A stretch of 58,070 nt of DNA from Oscillospiraceae bacterium (GTDB lineage Bacteria > Bacillota > Clostridia > Oscillospirales > Ruminococcaceae), in the NCBI GenBank assembly GCA_021203065.1, contig JAJQBX010000033.1:1-58070 (forward strand), read 5' to 3'. Under the pieces are notes generated by a model that worked only from the letters and a program-made list of their open reading frames with translations, was not told the origin of the DNA and ran no database searches. Positions within the stretch are counted from its first letter, which is position 1. Each line of letters begins with the position of its first letter. Both the position numbers and the translations under genes were made by a program. Positions 1 to 8,020 of this stretch are shown here, in pieces.

Positions 1-32
1 ATGATTTGTAAAGTTTTAAGAGAGATGAGGTA
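1..32. repeat. Left copy of a contig-terminal inverted repeat
   Basis: These first 32 bases are the exact reverse complement of 58023-58054 at the other end. Both copies sit at the edge of the piece, which is what happens when an assembly stops in a dispersed repeat. It could also be a real inverted pair. Confidence 0.8.
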
Positions 33-104
33 GTAGGGGCGGATATTATCCGCCCTTTTTTCGGTTGACGCATTGTGGGGCGGGCGGATGGTATCCGCCC
101 CTAC
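33..104. repeat. Palindromic repeat family B, two units
   Basis: The first unit is a perfect GGGCGGATA/TATCCGCCC-type palindrome followed by a T6 run, so on the plus strand it has the form of an intrinsic terminator. A second unit (76-104) follows after about 20 bp. The same unit recurs near 16855, 19277, 43505-43575 and 53491. Confidence 0.8.
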
Positions 105-1232
105 AAATGCTGCGCACACTTTAATGCTTTAGCCCAAATCTCTCCAGCAAAAAGGCTAAAAAGTCTCCAGCGAAAAAGCCAAATAGCCCCGAATCTCTGG
201 GACGCAGTAAGAGTTTCGGTTGACAGACGGAACGAGGAGGGACTTTACATTCTGACCGGCTCAAATTCCATCGACAAAACCGGTATCATGCACTCCGGAA
301 CAGGCAGAATCGACACGATGAACATGTACACAATGAGCCTTTATGAAACGGGTGAGTCAAACGGCACTGTATCTCTTTCAGAGCTCTTCAAAACCGGTGC
401 TTTTCCGGAGGACGGCTGCGTGTCTGAACTGACTATAGATCATCTTATCTTCGCTGCCTGCCGTGGCGGTTTTCCCTCCTCAATAACCAAAAAGAGCGAC
501 AAAGCAAAGCTTATGATAGCCCAGAGCTATTTTGAAAGCCTTTGCCGTGAAGATATGTCAAATGTAGATGGCGTCAGACGAGACGAAACCTCGGCAAGGC
601 TTCTTCTTCGTTCTTACTCGAGAAATATTTCAACTCTTGCAACAAACCGGTCTATAATAAATGACATAAATGCAAATACCGTGATGAGCGAGGCGTCCTA
701 TTATGAATATGTCGGGATGCTGAAAAAGCTTTTTGTCATTCAGAATGTAGAGGCATGGTGTCCGGCAATCCGCTCAAAGAGTATGATACAATCAACCGAA
801 AAGAAAGAGCTCGTCGACCCGTCGCTGGTCGTTGCGGCTTTAGGTGTCGAGCCGGAATACTTCAATCTCGATCTCAAGACCTTTGGCTTCATATTCGAGA
901 CTCTTTGCTTCCGTGACCTGAAAATATATTCAAGTGCTCTCGGCGGCAGGGTTTCCTACTATCATGACAGATACGGCTTGGAAGCAGACTGCGTTCTTCA
1001 CTTAAGAGACGGGAGATATGCCCTGATAGAATTCAAGCTCGGCAGTCACGAAATCGAAGAGGGCGCAAGGCATCTTAATGAAATAGAAGCTCTTGTCAGG
1101 AAGTATAACGAAACCGAAACCCAAGCAAAGCTTCGTCTTCCCGACCTCAAGCTCATTATCACCGGCACGCAATACGGCTACAAACGCCCGGATGGGGTGT
1201 ATGTTATTCCGATTGGGTGTCTGAGGGATTAG
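75..1232 (+). pseudogene. N-terminally truncated AAA+ ATPase of the DUF4143 family
   Basis: The reading frame is open, but family-like sequence begins only near residue 36, at the Q of the DEWQ-like Walker B region (QIAPNLWDAVR, then YILTGSN as sensor 1). The P-loop and Walker B acidic pair are missing, and the first 35 codons are translated repeat and unrelated DNA with no ribosome binding site. The C-terminal DUF4143 part is intact, with a PD-(D/E)XK-like pattern (EADCV, then ALIEFK, residues about 300-320). Family members are typically ATPases of selfish or defence-like modules. As it stands the product could not bind ATP, so this is probably a decayed gene cut by repeat insertion. Confidence 0.75.
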
Positions 1233-1278
1233 TCATTCTGCACAAATTTCGTCTATCCACATTGTACAAAATGACTAA

Positions 1279-1307
1279 TTGAAATCAGGCTGGAAAAGTT
1301 GTATAAT
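1279..1307 (+). promoter_or_regulatory. Sigma-A promoter of the solute-binding lipoprotein
   Basis: TTGAAA and TATAAT are separated by 17 bp, about 32 bp upstream of the start codon; a GGGAGG ribosome binding site lies at 1327-1332. Confidence 0.8.
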
Positions 1308-1339
1308 ATTAAGACAAAACATTTTCGGGAGGTTTCCTA

Positions 1340-2809
1340 ATGAAGAAAATTATAGCACTGCTTCTGGCGAGTATCATGATATTCGCACTTGTTGGTTGCG
1401 GAAGCTCTTCAAGAGAAGTTGTACAGCTCACATTCGCAACAGCAGATGCTGAGGCAATCCTTAATGCGGCGGGCGTTTATCTGCCTGACGTTGAAGAAAC
1501 AGAGGCGGCAGGAACGACCATCGTCTGGTTCGCATGGTATGACGACATGCAGAACTATTCTGACGACGAAATCATAAATTCAGGCTACTGGACCTTCCAA
1601 GAGAAGTACGGCTGCTCGATCGAGTGGTATGAGTGCACTTGGGACACAAGATATGACGAGCTTGCAAACCTTATCTTGGCTTCCAACTCGCCCGACTTCT
1701 ATCCCGGAGACAACGAGATATTCCCGAACAGCTGCTTAAAGGGCATCTTCGTTCCGGTCGACGACTATATCGACTATGACGATCCGTTGTGGGAGGGTGA
1801 AAAGGAATTCGCCTACACCTACTTCTCCATCAAGGACAGACCCTACATAATCGTTTACGACAACACTTTCACAAACGTTGTTGCCTATAACAGAAGAGTT
1901 ATTGAAGAAAACGGCTTTGACGACCCGGCTGAGCTCTATTATAACGACGAGTGGACATGGGATGTCTTCTATGACATGTGCGTTGAGTTCACCGACGCCG
2001 ATGAGGACAAGTATGCTCTTGACGGCTTCTGGTACGGTGAGGGACTGATGCACTCCTGCGGTGAGACTATCGTCGTCTACAACACCGAAACACTGCTGTT
2101 TGAAAACAATTCCGACTCGGCGGCTATCGAGCGTGCGGCATCGCTCCTTTATGACCTTTCAAAGAACGGCTGCATCTACCCGAGATGGAATAACGACAAC
2201 TGGAATACACGTAACAACTCCACCACCGGCGGCGGCATGAAGGAGGGCTTGTGCCTCTTCTACATCGGCGGCACATGGATGTTCACCGACACGGTTGAGA
2301 ACGTCGAGGCTGTCTGGGGCGACATGTCGGAGGGTGAGCTGATGTTTGTTCCTCTCCCGAGAGATGACGACGGCAACGGCTACTACTACACCGAAGCGGC
2401 ATCCGCTGGCTACTGCATAGTTCAGGGTGCTTCTAACCCCGAGGGAGTCGCACTTCTGGCGGCTTGCATGAGATTCAAGGTACTCGACCCGACAGTTGTC
2501 AACATAGACCGTGTCCAGCTTGAGGAGACCTATCTCTGGACGGAAGAGATGCTCGAAATGTACGACGAGTGCTACGAGCTGGCAACCTCAACCGACAATG
2601 TAATCGTAGTTTACGAAGCAGGTCTTGGCTCAAAGCTTGAGTCGGTAGTAGCTACATACGAGGGAATCGCCGATTCCTCCGACGCCTCCACATGGGCACA
2701 GATCAAGGAGTCGTACGACGAACAACTTGAGTACTACATCAACCAGCTGAACGAACAGATAACGGCATACGACCCGTATAGCCTTGATGACGACTATGAT
2801 GCGAGCTGA
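1340..2809 (+). CDS. Extracellular solute-binding lipoprotein (ABC-importer type)
   Basis: A lipoprotein signal peptide with lipobox LVGC (Cys20) precedes a mature protein rich in Trp, Tyr and acidic residues, as in sugar-type family 1 binding proteins. It should be anchored on the outer face of the membrane and deliver a ligand, probably a carbohydrate, to an ABC importer. No permease or ATPase gene is nearby, so it would have to share a transporter encoded elsewhere. The 489-residue length suits the family. It is a single-gene unit with its own promoter and a strong terminator. The ligand cannot be told from sequence. Confidence 0.8.
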   Translation: MKKIIALLLASIMIFALVGCGSSSREVVQLTFATADAEAILNAAGVYLPDVEETEAAGTTIVWFAWYDDMQNYSDDEIINSGYWTFQEKYGCSIEWYECTWDTRYDELANLILASNSPDFYPGDNEIFPNSCLKGIFVPVDDYIDYDDPLWEGEKEFAYTYFSIKDRPYIIVYDNTFTNVVAYNRRVIEENGFDDPAELYYNDEWTWDVFYDMCVEFTDADEDKYALDGFWYGEGLMHSCGETIVVYNTETLLFENNSDSAAIERAASLLYDLSKNGCIYPRWNNDNWNTRNNSTTGGGMKEGLCLFYIGGTWMFTDTVENVEAVWGDMSEGELMFVPLPRDDDGNGYYYTEAASAGYCIVQGASNPEGVALLAACMRFKVLDPTVVNIDRVQLEETYLWTEEMLEMYDECYELATSTDNVIVVYEAGLGSKLESVVATYEGIADSSDASTWAQIKESYDEQLEYYINQLNEQITAYDPYSLDDDYDAS

Positions 2810-2824
2810 CAAATGATACAGATG

Positions 2825-2853
2825 AAAAAACCGCCCTTTCGGGGGCGGTTTTT
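2825..2853 (+). terminator. Intrinsic terminator after the lipoprotein gene
   Basis: An AAACCGCCC/GGGCGGTTT stem with a short loop and a flanking T run lies 15 bp after the stop codon; the A-rich left side could make it work in both directions. Confidence 0.9.
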
Positions 2854-3000
2854 CATAACAGAATATTGCCCAAAAGATTTCATCGCCACAAAAAGAGAGG
2901 TTCTGACAAAATTCGTCCCTCCAATATTTCCCATTTCCCGCTGAAATTTGTGGAAAGAGCCGAAATTCAGCGGGTTGTCGCCTTTTTCGCTGGAAAAGTC

Positions 3001-3030
3001 TTGCAATTATTCCACCTTTTATGGTAAAAT
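3001..3030 (+). promoter_or_regulatory. Probable spo0A promoter
   Basis: TTGCAA and TAAAAT are separated by 18 bp, about 60 bp before the start codon. GGAGG at 3079-3083 is the ribosome binding site. Confidence 0.55.
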
Positions 3031-3092
3031 ATGGCAAGAGTTAAGGCTTCTGCGCAGGGTCTTCTCCAATAAAATTATGGAGGAAACAAAAT

Positions 3093-3923
3093 ATGTCAAT
3101 AGATAAATCTACAGATAAATCTACAGATAAATCCAAGAAAATAAAGGTGCTCATCGGCGACGACAGCGAAGAATATGGTCAGAAATGCGCTTCGGCTCTG
3201 AGGGAAGCGGGCTTCTTCTGCATCCTGCGCCCTAAGGACGGAAGTATCATTTTGGAGGCGATAAGGGACGAAGTGCCGGATGTGGCGGTGATTGACATGT
3301 GGATGCCGAACCTTGACGCAGTTGAGATTATGCGAAAGCTCCGCAAATCGGGGAACGCAAGCCCTGTATTCGTCGTGGCGACCCCCTGCGACAGCGAGTT
3401 TGCTCTTCGGCAGGCGATGACTGAGGGCGCACGCTACTGCATGGTGAAGCCGTTCGACTATTCGGTTTTGGGCGACAGAATCAAGGAGCTTATGGGCTAC
3501 GGGGTTTCAGGAGCTTCCGAGGCGGGGCTTCTCTCCCAAAAAGAAATCCGCCTTACGGCGGGGAGTCCCGATATTGACATTGTCGTCACCGAGATGATCC
3601 ACATGCTCGGCGTCCCGGCGCACATCAAGGGCTATCACTACCTCAGGGCGGCGATAATCTACTCGATAAAAGACCCCCAGATGCTTGAAAGCGTCACGAA
3701 GATAATGTACCCGACGGTGGCAAAGGACTTCTCGACGACGCCATCCCGGGTAGAGCGAGCCATCCGCCACGCCATCGAGATAGCATGGGACAGAGGCGAC
3801 GTTGAGACCCTCAACTCGTTCTTCGGCTACACTGTCAACACCGGCAAAGGCAAGCCCACGAATTCGGAATTCATCGCCCTTGTGACCGACAGGATAAAGC
3901 TGAGGTATAGGCAGCTGGCGTAA
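3093..3923 (+). CDS. spo0A: Sporulation master regulator Spo0A
   Basis: Response regulator that, when phosphorylated, switches on entry into sporulation. The receiver domain (about 17-135) has the acidic pair D23/D24, the phospho-acceptor D68 in VAVIDMWMP, and the conserved Lys in MVKPFD. The C-terminal Spo0A domain (about 155-276) carries the signature stretches GVPAHIKGYHYLR and TTPSRVERAIRHAIE, the latter being the DNA recognition helix. The N-terminus holds an odd tandem DKST repeat encoded by a 12-bp direct repeat, absent from typical Spo0A and probably a recent slippage expansion. It is monocistronic between two terminators. Together with spoIIP it supports a spore former. Confidence 0.95.
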   Translation: MSIDKSTDKSTDKSKKIKVLIGDDSEEYGQKCASALREAGFFCILRPKDGSIILEAIRDEVPDVAVIDMWMPNLDAVEIMRKLRKSGNASPVFVVATPCDSEFALRQAMTEGARYCMVKPFDYSVLGDRIKELMGYGVSGASEAGLLSQKEIRLTAGSPDIDIVVTEMIHMLGVPAHIKGYHYLRAAIIYSIKDPQMLESVTKIMYPTVAKDFSTTPSRVERAIRHAIEIAWDRGDVETLNSFFGYTVNTGKGKPTNSEFIALVTDRIKLRYRQLA

Positions 3924-3941
3924 CCCCTCCAAAATCCACGC

Positions 3942-4010
3942 TCGCCCTGCGGGCTCGCCGACCCCTCAGTCGCACGAAGTGCCAGAGGGGTGCGCCCCGT
4001 CAGGGGCGCA
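3942..4010. repeat. Partial MITE-like repeat (family A)
   Basis: It contains the ACCCCTCAGTCGCA module and the flanking CGCCCCGTCAGGGGCG hairpin of the family described at 46721, but no complete second arm. Confidence 0.6.
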
Positions 4011-4042
4011 ATTACGCATTACGAATTACGCATTACGAATTA
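4009..4042. repeat. Short tandem AATTACGCATTACG repeat (family C)
   Basis: Two units of ATTACGCATTACGAATT lie here. The same motif in the opposite orientation ends the coding regions at 7602 and 32965. Confidence 0.75.
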
Positions 4043-4074
4043 AAAAAATCCGCCCGAAAGGGCGGCATTTTTTT
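4042..4074. terminator. Bidirectional terminator between spo0A and ptsH
   Basis: A CCGCCC-GAAA-GGGCGG hairpin has an A7 run on the left and a T7 run on the right, serving the convergent spo0A and ptsH transcripts. Confidence 0.9.
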
Positions 4075-4082
4075 AGACTGTG

Positions 4083-4355
4083 TTATCTTGCTTCCTCAGC
4101 GAACTCACTTTCAACAAGCTCTACGAGACCGGCTACTGCCTGCTCCTCGTCAACGCCGTCGGCAATTATTCTTATTGACGTGCCGCTGATTATACCGAGG
4201 GAAAGCACGCCGAGCAAGCTCTTGCCGTTGACTCTGCGCTCTTCCTTCTCAACCCAGATAGACGACTTGAATTCGTTAGCTTTCTGGATGAAGAAAGTGG
4301 CAGGACGGGCGTGAAGACCAACCTGATTCTTAACAACAACATCTTTTACGAACAT
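4083..4355 (-). CDS. ptsH: Phosphocarrier protein HPr
   Basis: Small cytoplasmic PTS carrier passing phosphate from enzyme I to sugar-specific EIIA proteins. From the chosen ATG the active-site histidine in VGLHARPA falls exactly at residue 15 and the regulatory serine in GKSLLGVLSLG at residue 46, the HPr kinase site used for carbon catabolite control. The ATG is supported by a GGAGAG ribosome binding site; a TTG seven codons upstream lies over that site and is rejected. At 90 residues it has the usual length. Enzyme I is not adjacent; the gene is monocistronic. Confidence 0.93.
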   Translation of the reverse strand: MFVKDVVVKNQVGLHARPATFFIQKANEFKSSIWVEKEERRVNGKSLLGVLSLGIISGTSIRIIADGVDEEQAVAGLVELVESEFAEEAR

Positions 4356-4445
4356 ATAGATAACTCTCCATTTCAATTATAGACAAAGCCTTTTGCACTG
4401 CATCCAAAGCCATAGCTATAGCTTTCTTTCTGATGCTACGATACC

Positions 4446-4474
4446 AGTATACAAATTCAGGTCACGAAAGTCAA
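4446..4474 (-). promoter_or_regulatory. ptsH promoter
   Basis: On the minus strand TTGACT and TATACT are 17 bp apart, giving a leader of roughly 80 nt that contains a short AGCTATAGCTATGGCT dyad. Confidence 0.75.
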
Positions 4475-4599
4475 CGGATAAATATCACCAAAACTTCATT
4501 TTAGCCCGATTTTCTGCTTTATGCCCGTTTCAAAAGCCCCGGCAATTTCGCTTTTTGGTGAAGTTGACGAACGAAATCAATGCGCAATTGTCGCCCCGC

Positions 4600-4727
4600 T
4601 GAGCAAACGACTGCTTGCGCAGTCGCCCTCTCAGTCAGCTTCGCTGACAGCTCCCCCAAAGGGGGAGCCTATTTGCGTTCTCTGTGGGGTTTGCGAGCCA
4701 GCAGGGCGAGCGTGGATTGTGGAGGGG
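4600..4727. repeat. Degenerate family A repeat
   Basis: CTCAGTCAGCTTCGCTGACAG and CTCCCCCAAAGGGGGAG hairpins are present without a clear second arm. The copy abuts the stop codon of the permease gene. The rest of 4377-4600 holds only the ptsH promoter and leader. Confidence 0.65.
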
Positions 4728-5855
4728 TCAATCCAGCTTAAGATCCCCCTCTTTGATCCACCCGATCCTCCTTAAAAGCATCCCAAGAAGCCAGCAGATT
4801 ATCGCCGGGAGGATTATGCAGACCAAGAAGAGCCCGATCCAGTCGAACGCTGTGGGGGTGATGGCGGCGGCACCGTTGGCAATTGCGGCGTCGCTCGGGG
4901 AGACCCAACCGGTCCAGACGCCGATGAGCCCGCAGAGACCGCATGTGCCCATTCCGCTGTTGACCGGTGCGCCGTTCATCGTCATGCCAAAGACACAAGT
5001 GGCAATCGGTCCGGTTATCGCACTGGCGACTATCGGGGGAATCCATATTCTCGGATTCTTTATGATATTGCCCATCTGGAGCATGCTTGTGCCGAGTCCT
5101 TGGCTGACAAGTCCGCCCCAGCGGTTCTCTTTAAATGAAAGCACCGCAAAGCCTACCATGTTGGCACAACACCCGGCAACCGCCGCTCCTCCTGCAAGAC
5201 CGGTCAGAGACAAAGCCGCACAGATTGCCGCAGAGGAGATGGGAAGGGTCAGGCAGATGCCTACTACAACCGAAATGATGATGCCCATTACTAACGGCTG
5301 CTGCTCTGTTGCCCAGACGATGAGCCTGCCGACTGCGCTTGCCGCAGTTCCTATCGGAGCGGCGACGAGTGCCGCAAGTCCCACTCCCGCAAGAACCGTC
5401 ACCAAAGGCGTGACGAGTATGTCGACTCTTGTCTTTTTGGATACCAACTTGCCGATTTCACAGGCAATGCATGCTGTGACGAATACCGCAAGCGGTCCTC
5501 CTGCTCCTCCGATCTGATAGGTCGCAAACCCGACAGGAACGAGGGAGAACATGACGAGCGGCGGAGCTTTCAAAGTGTTTCCGATAGCGACCGCCATCGC
5601 AGGTCCAGCCACCAGCGAACAGCATTTTCCGACGGTATACCCGACGTCATTAAGCGTGAACACAGTCGCCGTCAGAAAGCCGATATTAAGCTGAGAGCCC
5701 AAGGTGTCTAAGATTGTGCCGATCAGCAGCGAGCAGAAAAGCCCCTGAGCCATTGCGCCCAAGGCATCCACAAAATATACCTTTGCCGAAAGCGACACGC
5801 CATTATTCCGACAGAATCCGACAAACCTGAGCCAGATATTTTTAAGTTTCTCCAA
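4728..5855 (-). CDS. PTS_EIIC_2-type membrane permease
   Basis: Polytopic membrane protein of about 375 residues with roughly ten hydrophobic segments, Gly/Ala-rich loops and a conserved-looking MNGAPVNSGMGTCGLCG segment, resembling the EIIC-like sugar transporter family that stands alone without EIIA or EIIB domains. The preferred start is TTG: an AAAGGGG ribosome binding site lies 7 nt upstream, and residues upstream of it are partly repeat-derived. The promoter lies directly upstream. No EIIA or EIIB gene adjoins. The substrate is unknown, and coupling to the HPr gene downstream is possible but unproven. Confidence 0.8.
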   Translation of the reverse strand: MEKLKNIWLRFVGFCRNNGVSLSAKVYFVDALGAMAQGLFCSLLIGTILDTLGSQLNIGFLTATVFTLNDVGYTVGKCCSLVAGPAMAVAIGNTLKAPPLVMFSLVPVGFATYQIGGAGGPLAVFVTACIACEIGKLVSKKTRVDILVTPLVTVLAGVGLAALVAAPIGTAASAVGRLIVWATEQQPLVMGIIISVVVGICLTLPISSAAICAALSLTGLAGGAAVAGCCANMVGFAVLSFKENRWGGLVSQGLGTSMLQMGNIIKNPRIWIPPIVASAITGPIATCVFGMTMNGAPVNSGMGTCGLCGLIGVWTGWVSPSDAAIANGAAAITPTAFDWIGLFLVCIILPAIICWLLGMLLRRIGWIKEGDLKLD

Positions 5856-5901
5856 AACAAACACCCCTTTGAGTAAAGAATGAGTTAAATATTTGGAGAT
5901 A

Positions 5902-5930
5902 ACTATACGCCGATTTTTTTGGTTTGTCAA
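5902..5930 (-). promoter_or_regulatory. Promoter of the EIIC-like permease
   Basis: TTGACA and TATAGT on the minus strand are 17 bp apart, about 45 bp before the TTG start. Confidence 0.8.
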
Positions 5931-5970
5931 TAGTAAAATCATGCACAAATGCGCTCGCCTTTGGCTCGCG

Positions 5971-6111
5971 CACCCCTCCACCACCGCACTTCGTGCGGCG
6001 GTCCCCCTCCCCTTTCAGGGGAGGCTTTAACTGCCTTAATCAAAAGTTTGTGCTAGGTACAAATAGGCTCCCCTGAAAGGGGAGCTGGCGCCCGTAGGGC
6101 GACTGAGGGGT
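5971..6111. repeat. Family A MITE-like repeat, complete
   Basis: CACCCCTC begins and GAGGGG ends the unit; arm 2 (GGCGGTCCCCCTCCCC) comes first and arm 1 (CTCCCCTGAAAGGGGAG) second, with a short AT-rich centre. Confidence 0.8.
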
Positions 6112-6140
6112 TGCCTCCGCAATAAATTTGTGCTATAATA

Positions 6141-6839
6141 TTATTCGCTGATCTCCTTGATCCTCGCTTCGCTGTTCTTGATGAGATTCACGGTGGAGGA
6201 GTAGTATTGCGGGTACTCTTCGCTCAGGGATGCCGTTGTGATTTCGGGGATGGAGTCCTCCGAAACGGCGTCTTCGCCGGTGGTCACTACGCCTTTGAGA
6301 GCGGCATTGAGCTTCGCTTCGGCAAGGCTCATGGCGGCATCGCAGCCGGATTTGGCGACAGTGCGGTCAATCATAAAGAAATTCTGGTCGTTTTTCGGAT
6401 TTGCGGAGTAGACATATCTGAAAGCCTTGTAGACGGCGAGCATCAGATAGCTTGAAACCTCTTTTATGACCGTCGCAGAGCGGAACTTCCCAAGAAGCGA
6501 GAAGAGAACGTTAAGAGAATTCACGATGAGCTTCTTGTTGAAAGCTATCATCATCGTTCCGGGGGTGACACGCTCTTTCTTGGACGGGTCGTCGTCCGGG
6601 AGGTCGTCAAGGGAGATGACCTTGCCCTGAGGCTCGGGGGAGCGTCCTAAAAGATAATCGCAGGAAACGCCATAGTAGTCGGCGGCTTTGACGAGGAAGT
6701 CGAGCCCGCACTCACGCTTGCCCTTTTCGTAATGGGAAAGAAGACCTTGGGAAATTCCAAGATCCTGAGCCGCTTTCTTCTGCGAAATCTTCTTTTCTTT
6801 TCTTAAAAGTGCCATGATTCTGGCGAAATCGGAATTCAT
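6141..6839 (-). CDS. XRE-family transcriptional regulator with long C-terminal region
   Basis: The N-terminal Cro/CI helix-turn-helix spans about residues 4-62 (RKEKKISQKKAAQDLGIS, then LLSHYEKGKRE). About 160 further residues have no family I recognise; they are mostly predicted helix and may sense a signal or dimerise. The start is the ATG preceded by GGGGGG, 9 nt away; an upstream ATG in frame lacks a site. It is divergent from the histidine phosphatase gene with a 136-bp spacer, so it could control that gene or itself. Target unknown. Confidence 0.8.
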   Translation of the reverse strand: MNSDFARIMALLRKEKKISQKKAAQDLGISQGLLSHYEKGKRECGLDFLVKAADYYGVSCDYLLGRSPEPQGKVISLDDLPDDDPSKKERVTPGTMMIAFNKKLIVNSLNVLFSLLGKFRSATVIKEVSSYLMLAVYKAFRYVYSANPKNDQNFFMIDRTVAKSGCDAAMSLAEAKLNAALKGVVTTGEDAVSEDSIPEITTASLSEEYPQYYSSTVNLIKNSEARIKEISE

Positions 6840-6975
6840 CACATCGCCCCCCGAAAATATCAACGTAGGGAATATTATACACCCGATTTTACAGATTGTA
6901 AAGTACTTTTCCCATCGGCTTTTTCACCAAAATTTCGATATAAAATTTGTATATAATGACGAAAGGAAGCTTAAT

Positions 6976-7602
6976 ATGGTCGGCTACAGAATACATTTCA
7001 TCCGTCACGGAATAACGGTTGCCAACGAAGAGGGCAGATATGTCGGCATAACCGAGTCCCCCATCTCCGAAAGAGGGCGCAGGGAGCTCCTTGAAAAGCG
7101 TAAAAGGATGGTCTATCCCCCTGCCGACAAGGTCTATGTAAGCCCGCTCAAGCGTTGCATCTCCACCGCCGCCTGTCTCTATCCGGAGGGCTATGCGAGG
7201 GTTGTTCCCGAGTTCCGGGAGATGAATTTCGGAGATTTTGAGGGGAAGCGTGCCGTGGACCTCATGAACCGTGATGACTACAAGCAGTTTCTGAAAGGCG
7301 GGCTTGACAATCCCCCTCCGAACGGAGAGAGCCTGCGGCAGGTGGTTACAAGAACTGTCGAGGGGATGCAGTTTATTGTCGAGGACATCATGAAAAACGG
7401 CTACAAAAATGCCGTCGTAGTGACCCACGGCGGCATAATAATGAACGTTATGAGCTGCTTCGGACTCCCGAAAAAGAACCCGAACGACTTCGCCTGCGAC
7501 TTCGGCGAAGGCTTCACCGTCATGCTGACTGCCCAGATGTGGCAGACGTCACAGGCGGTGGAAATTATGGGGAGGATACCGACGGCTTCGCCCAATTCGT
7601 AA
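6976..7602 (+). CDS. Histidine phosphatase (phosphoglycerate mutase-like superfamily)
   Basis: The phospho-accepting histidine is in the RHG motif near residue 10 (IHFIRHGITVANEEG). Further superfamily residues are R in SPLKRCISTA, E in FREMNFGDFEGK and the second histidine in VVVTHGGI. The 208-residue size fits small-molecule phosphatases such as alpha-ribazole phosphatase (CobC-like), but no cobalamin genes are nearby, so the substrate is open. The ATG is supported by AAAGGA 9 nt upstream. The last five codons and stop come from a dispersed AATTCGTAAT repeat, so the native C-terminus may have been replaced. Confidence 0.85.
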   Translation: MVGYRIHFIRHGITVANEEGRYVGITESPISERGRRELLEKRKRMVYPPADKVYVSPLKRCISTAACLYPEGYARVVPEFREMNFGDFEGKRAVDLMNRDDYKQFLKGGLDNPPPNGESLRQVVTRTVEGMQFIVEDIMKNGYKNAVVVTHGGIIMNVMSCFGLPKKNPNDFACDFGEGFTVMLTAQMWQTSQAVEIMGRIPTASPNS

Positions 7603-7627
7603 TTCGTAATGCGTAATGCGTAATTAT
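7596..7627. repeat. Family C repeat forming the 3' end of the phosphatase gene
   Basis: AATTCGTAATTCGTAATGCG followed by TAATGCGTAATT. The stop codon TAA of the upstream gene lies inside it. Confidence 0.75.
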
Positions 7628-7639
7628 TGTAGAAATCGG

Positions 7640-7668
7640 TTGACAAAAATCAATTCATGATGTATAAT
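7640..7668 (+). promoter_or_regulatory. Promoter of type I toxin mRNA 1
   Basis: Perfect TTGACA and TATAAT with a 17-bp spacer. The start point near 7675 gives a leader of about 135 nt. Confidence 0.9.
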
Positions 7669-7809
7669 GACAGCGACAGAGAAGTGAGAGTTATAGGCAG
7701 GCATGCATACTTATGGCTCAATATGGTCGACCTCTTCCTGCGGAGCAGTTAACTGCTCCGGTAGTTTCTGCTCTGCAGAGATTACATAAAATAAGGAGAG
7801 TCGATAAAT
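7669..7809 (+). promoter_or_regulatory. Long structured 5' leader of toxin mRNA 1
   Basis: It holds the perfect palindrome CGGAGCAGTTAACTGCTCCG (7741-7760). A GGTCGACCTCTTCC stretch (7725-7738) can pair with the ribosome binding site AAGGAGAGTCGA (7793-7804). Such sequestration is typical of type I toxin mRNAs; pairing here is my reading, not tested. Confidence 0.65.
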
Positions 7810-7917
7810 ATGACAACTTCTGAAGTTTTACTACTTCTCAGTTTAATATTTACGGTTGTTTTCAAGCTCTTTGACGTTTGGTCAGATGGCAAAAAAAATA
7901 ACCGCCCGGTAACTTAA
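7810..7917 (+). CDS. Small hydrophobic type I toxin peptide (35 aa)
   Basis: A 35-residue peptide starting MTTSEVLLLLSLIF has one membrane-spanning stretch (about 5-21) and a charged C-terminus (SDGKKNNRPVT), the layout of holin-like type I toxins of Bacillota. It has an AAGGAG ribosome binding site, a perfect promoter, a long leader and a convergent antisense RNA overlapping its last nine codons. A near-identical second locus at 19.5 kb has the same start and body (MTTSEVLLLLS), which supports a real gene. It presumably depolarises the membrane when not repressed. Confidence 0.8.
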   Translation: MTTSEVLLLLSLIFTVVFKLFDVWSDGKKNNRPVT

Positions 7918-8014
7918 CACGAGCAGGGACGGTCAATTTTCACCCGCAGTGTAGGATTCTTATCCACACATATGAGGTCGATCCGGAACTGTTCTCACCA
8001 GTTCCGCTTCTCTG
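7891..8014 (-). ncRNA. Antisense antitoxin RNA 1
   Basis: The RNA runs from its own perfect promoter on the minus strand and ends in a terminator (ACCGTCC pairing with GGGCGGT, then T8) lying inside the toxin coding end. It overlaps the toxin mRNA by 27 coding nt plus its 3' region. It has a CGGAACTG/CAGTTCCG hairpin and a GTGTGGAT/ATCCTACAC hairpin that covary with the copies at 12.6 and 19.6 kb. Role: repress toxin translation or destabilise its mRNA by base pairing. Confidence 0.8.
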
Positions 8015-8020
8015 TCATCT

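Noticed and set aside
36-60. Terminal hairpin of a linear replicon
   Set aside because: The hairpin is one of several family B copies, and the window carries core chromosomal genes.
7960-7968. Canonical DnaA box TTATCCACA
   Set aside because: It lies within antitoxin RNA 1 and is not kept in the two sister RNAs, so it is probably a chance match.
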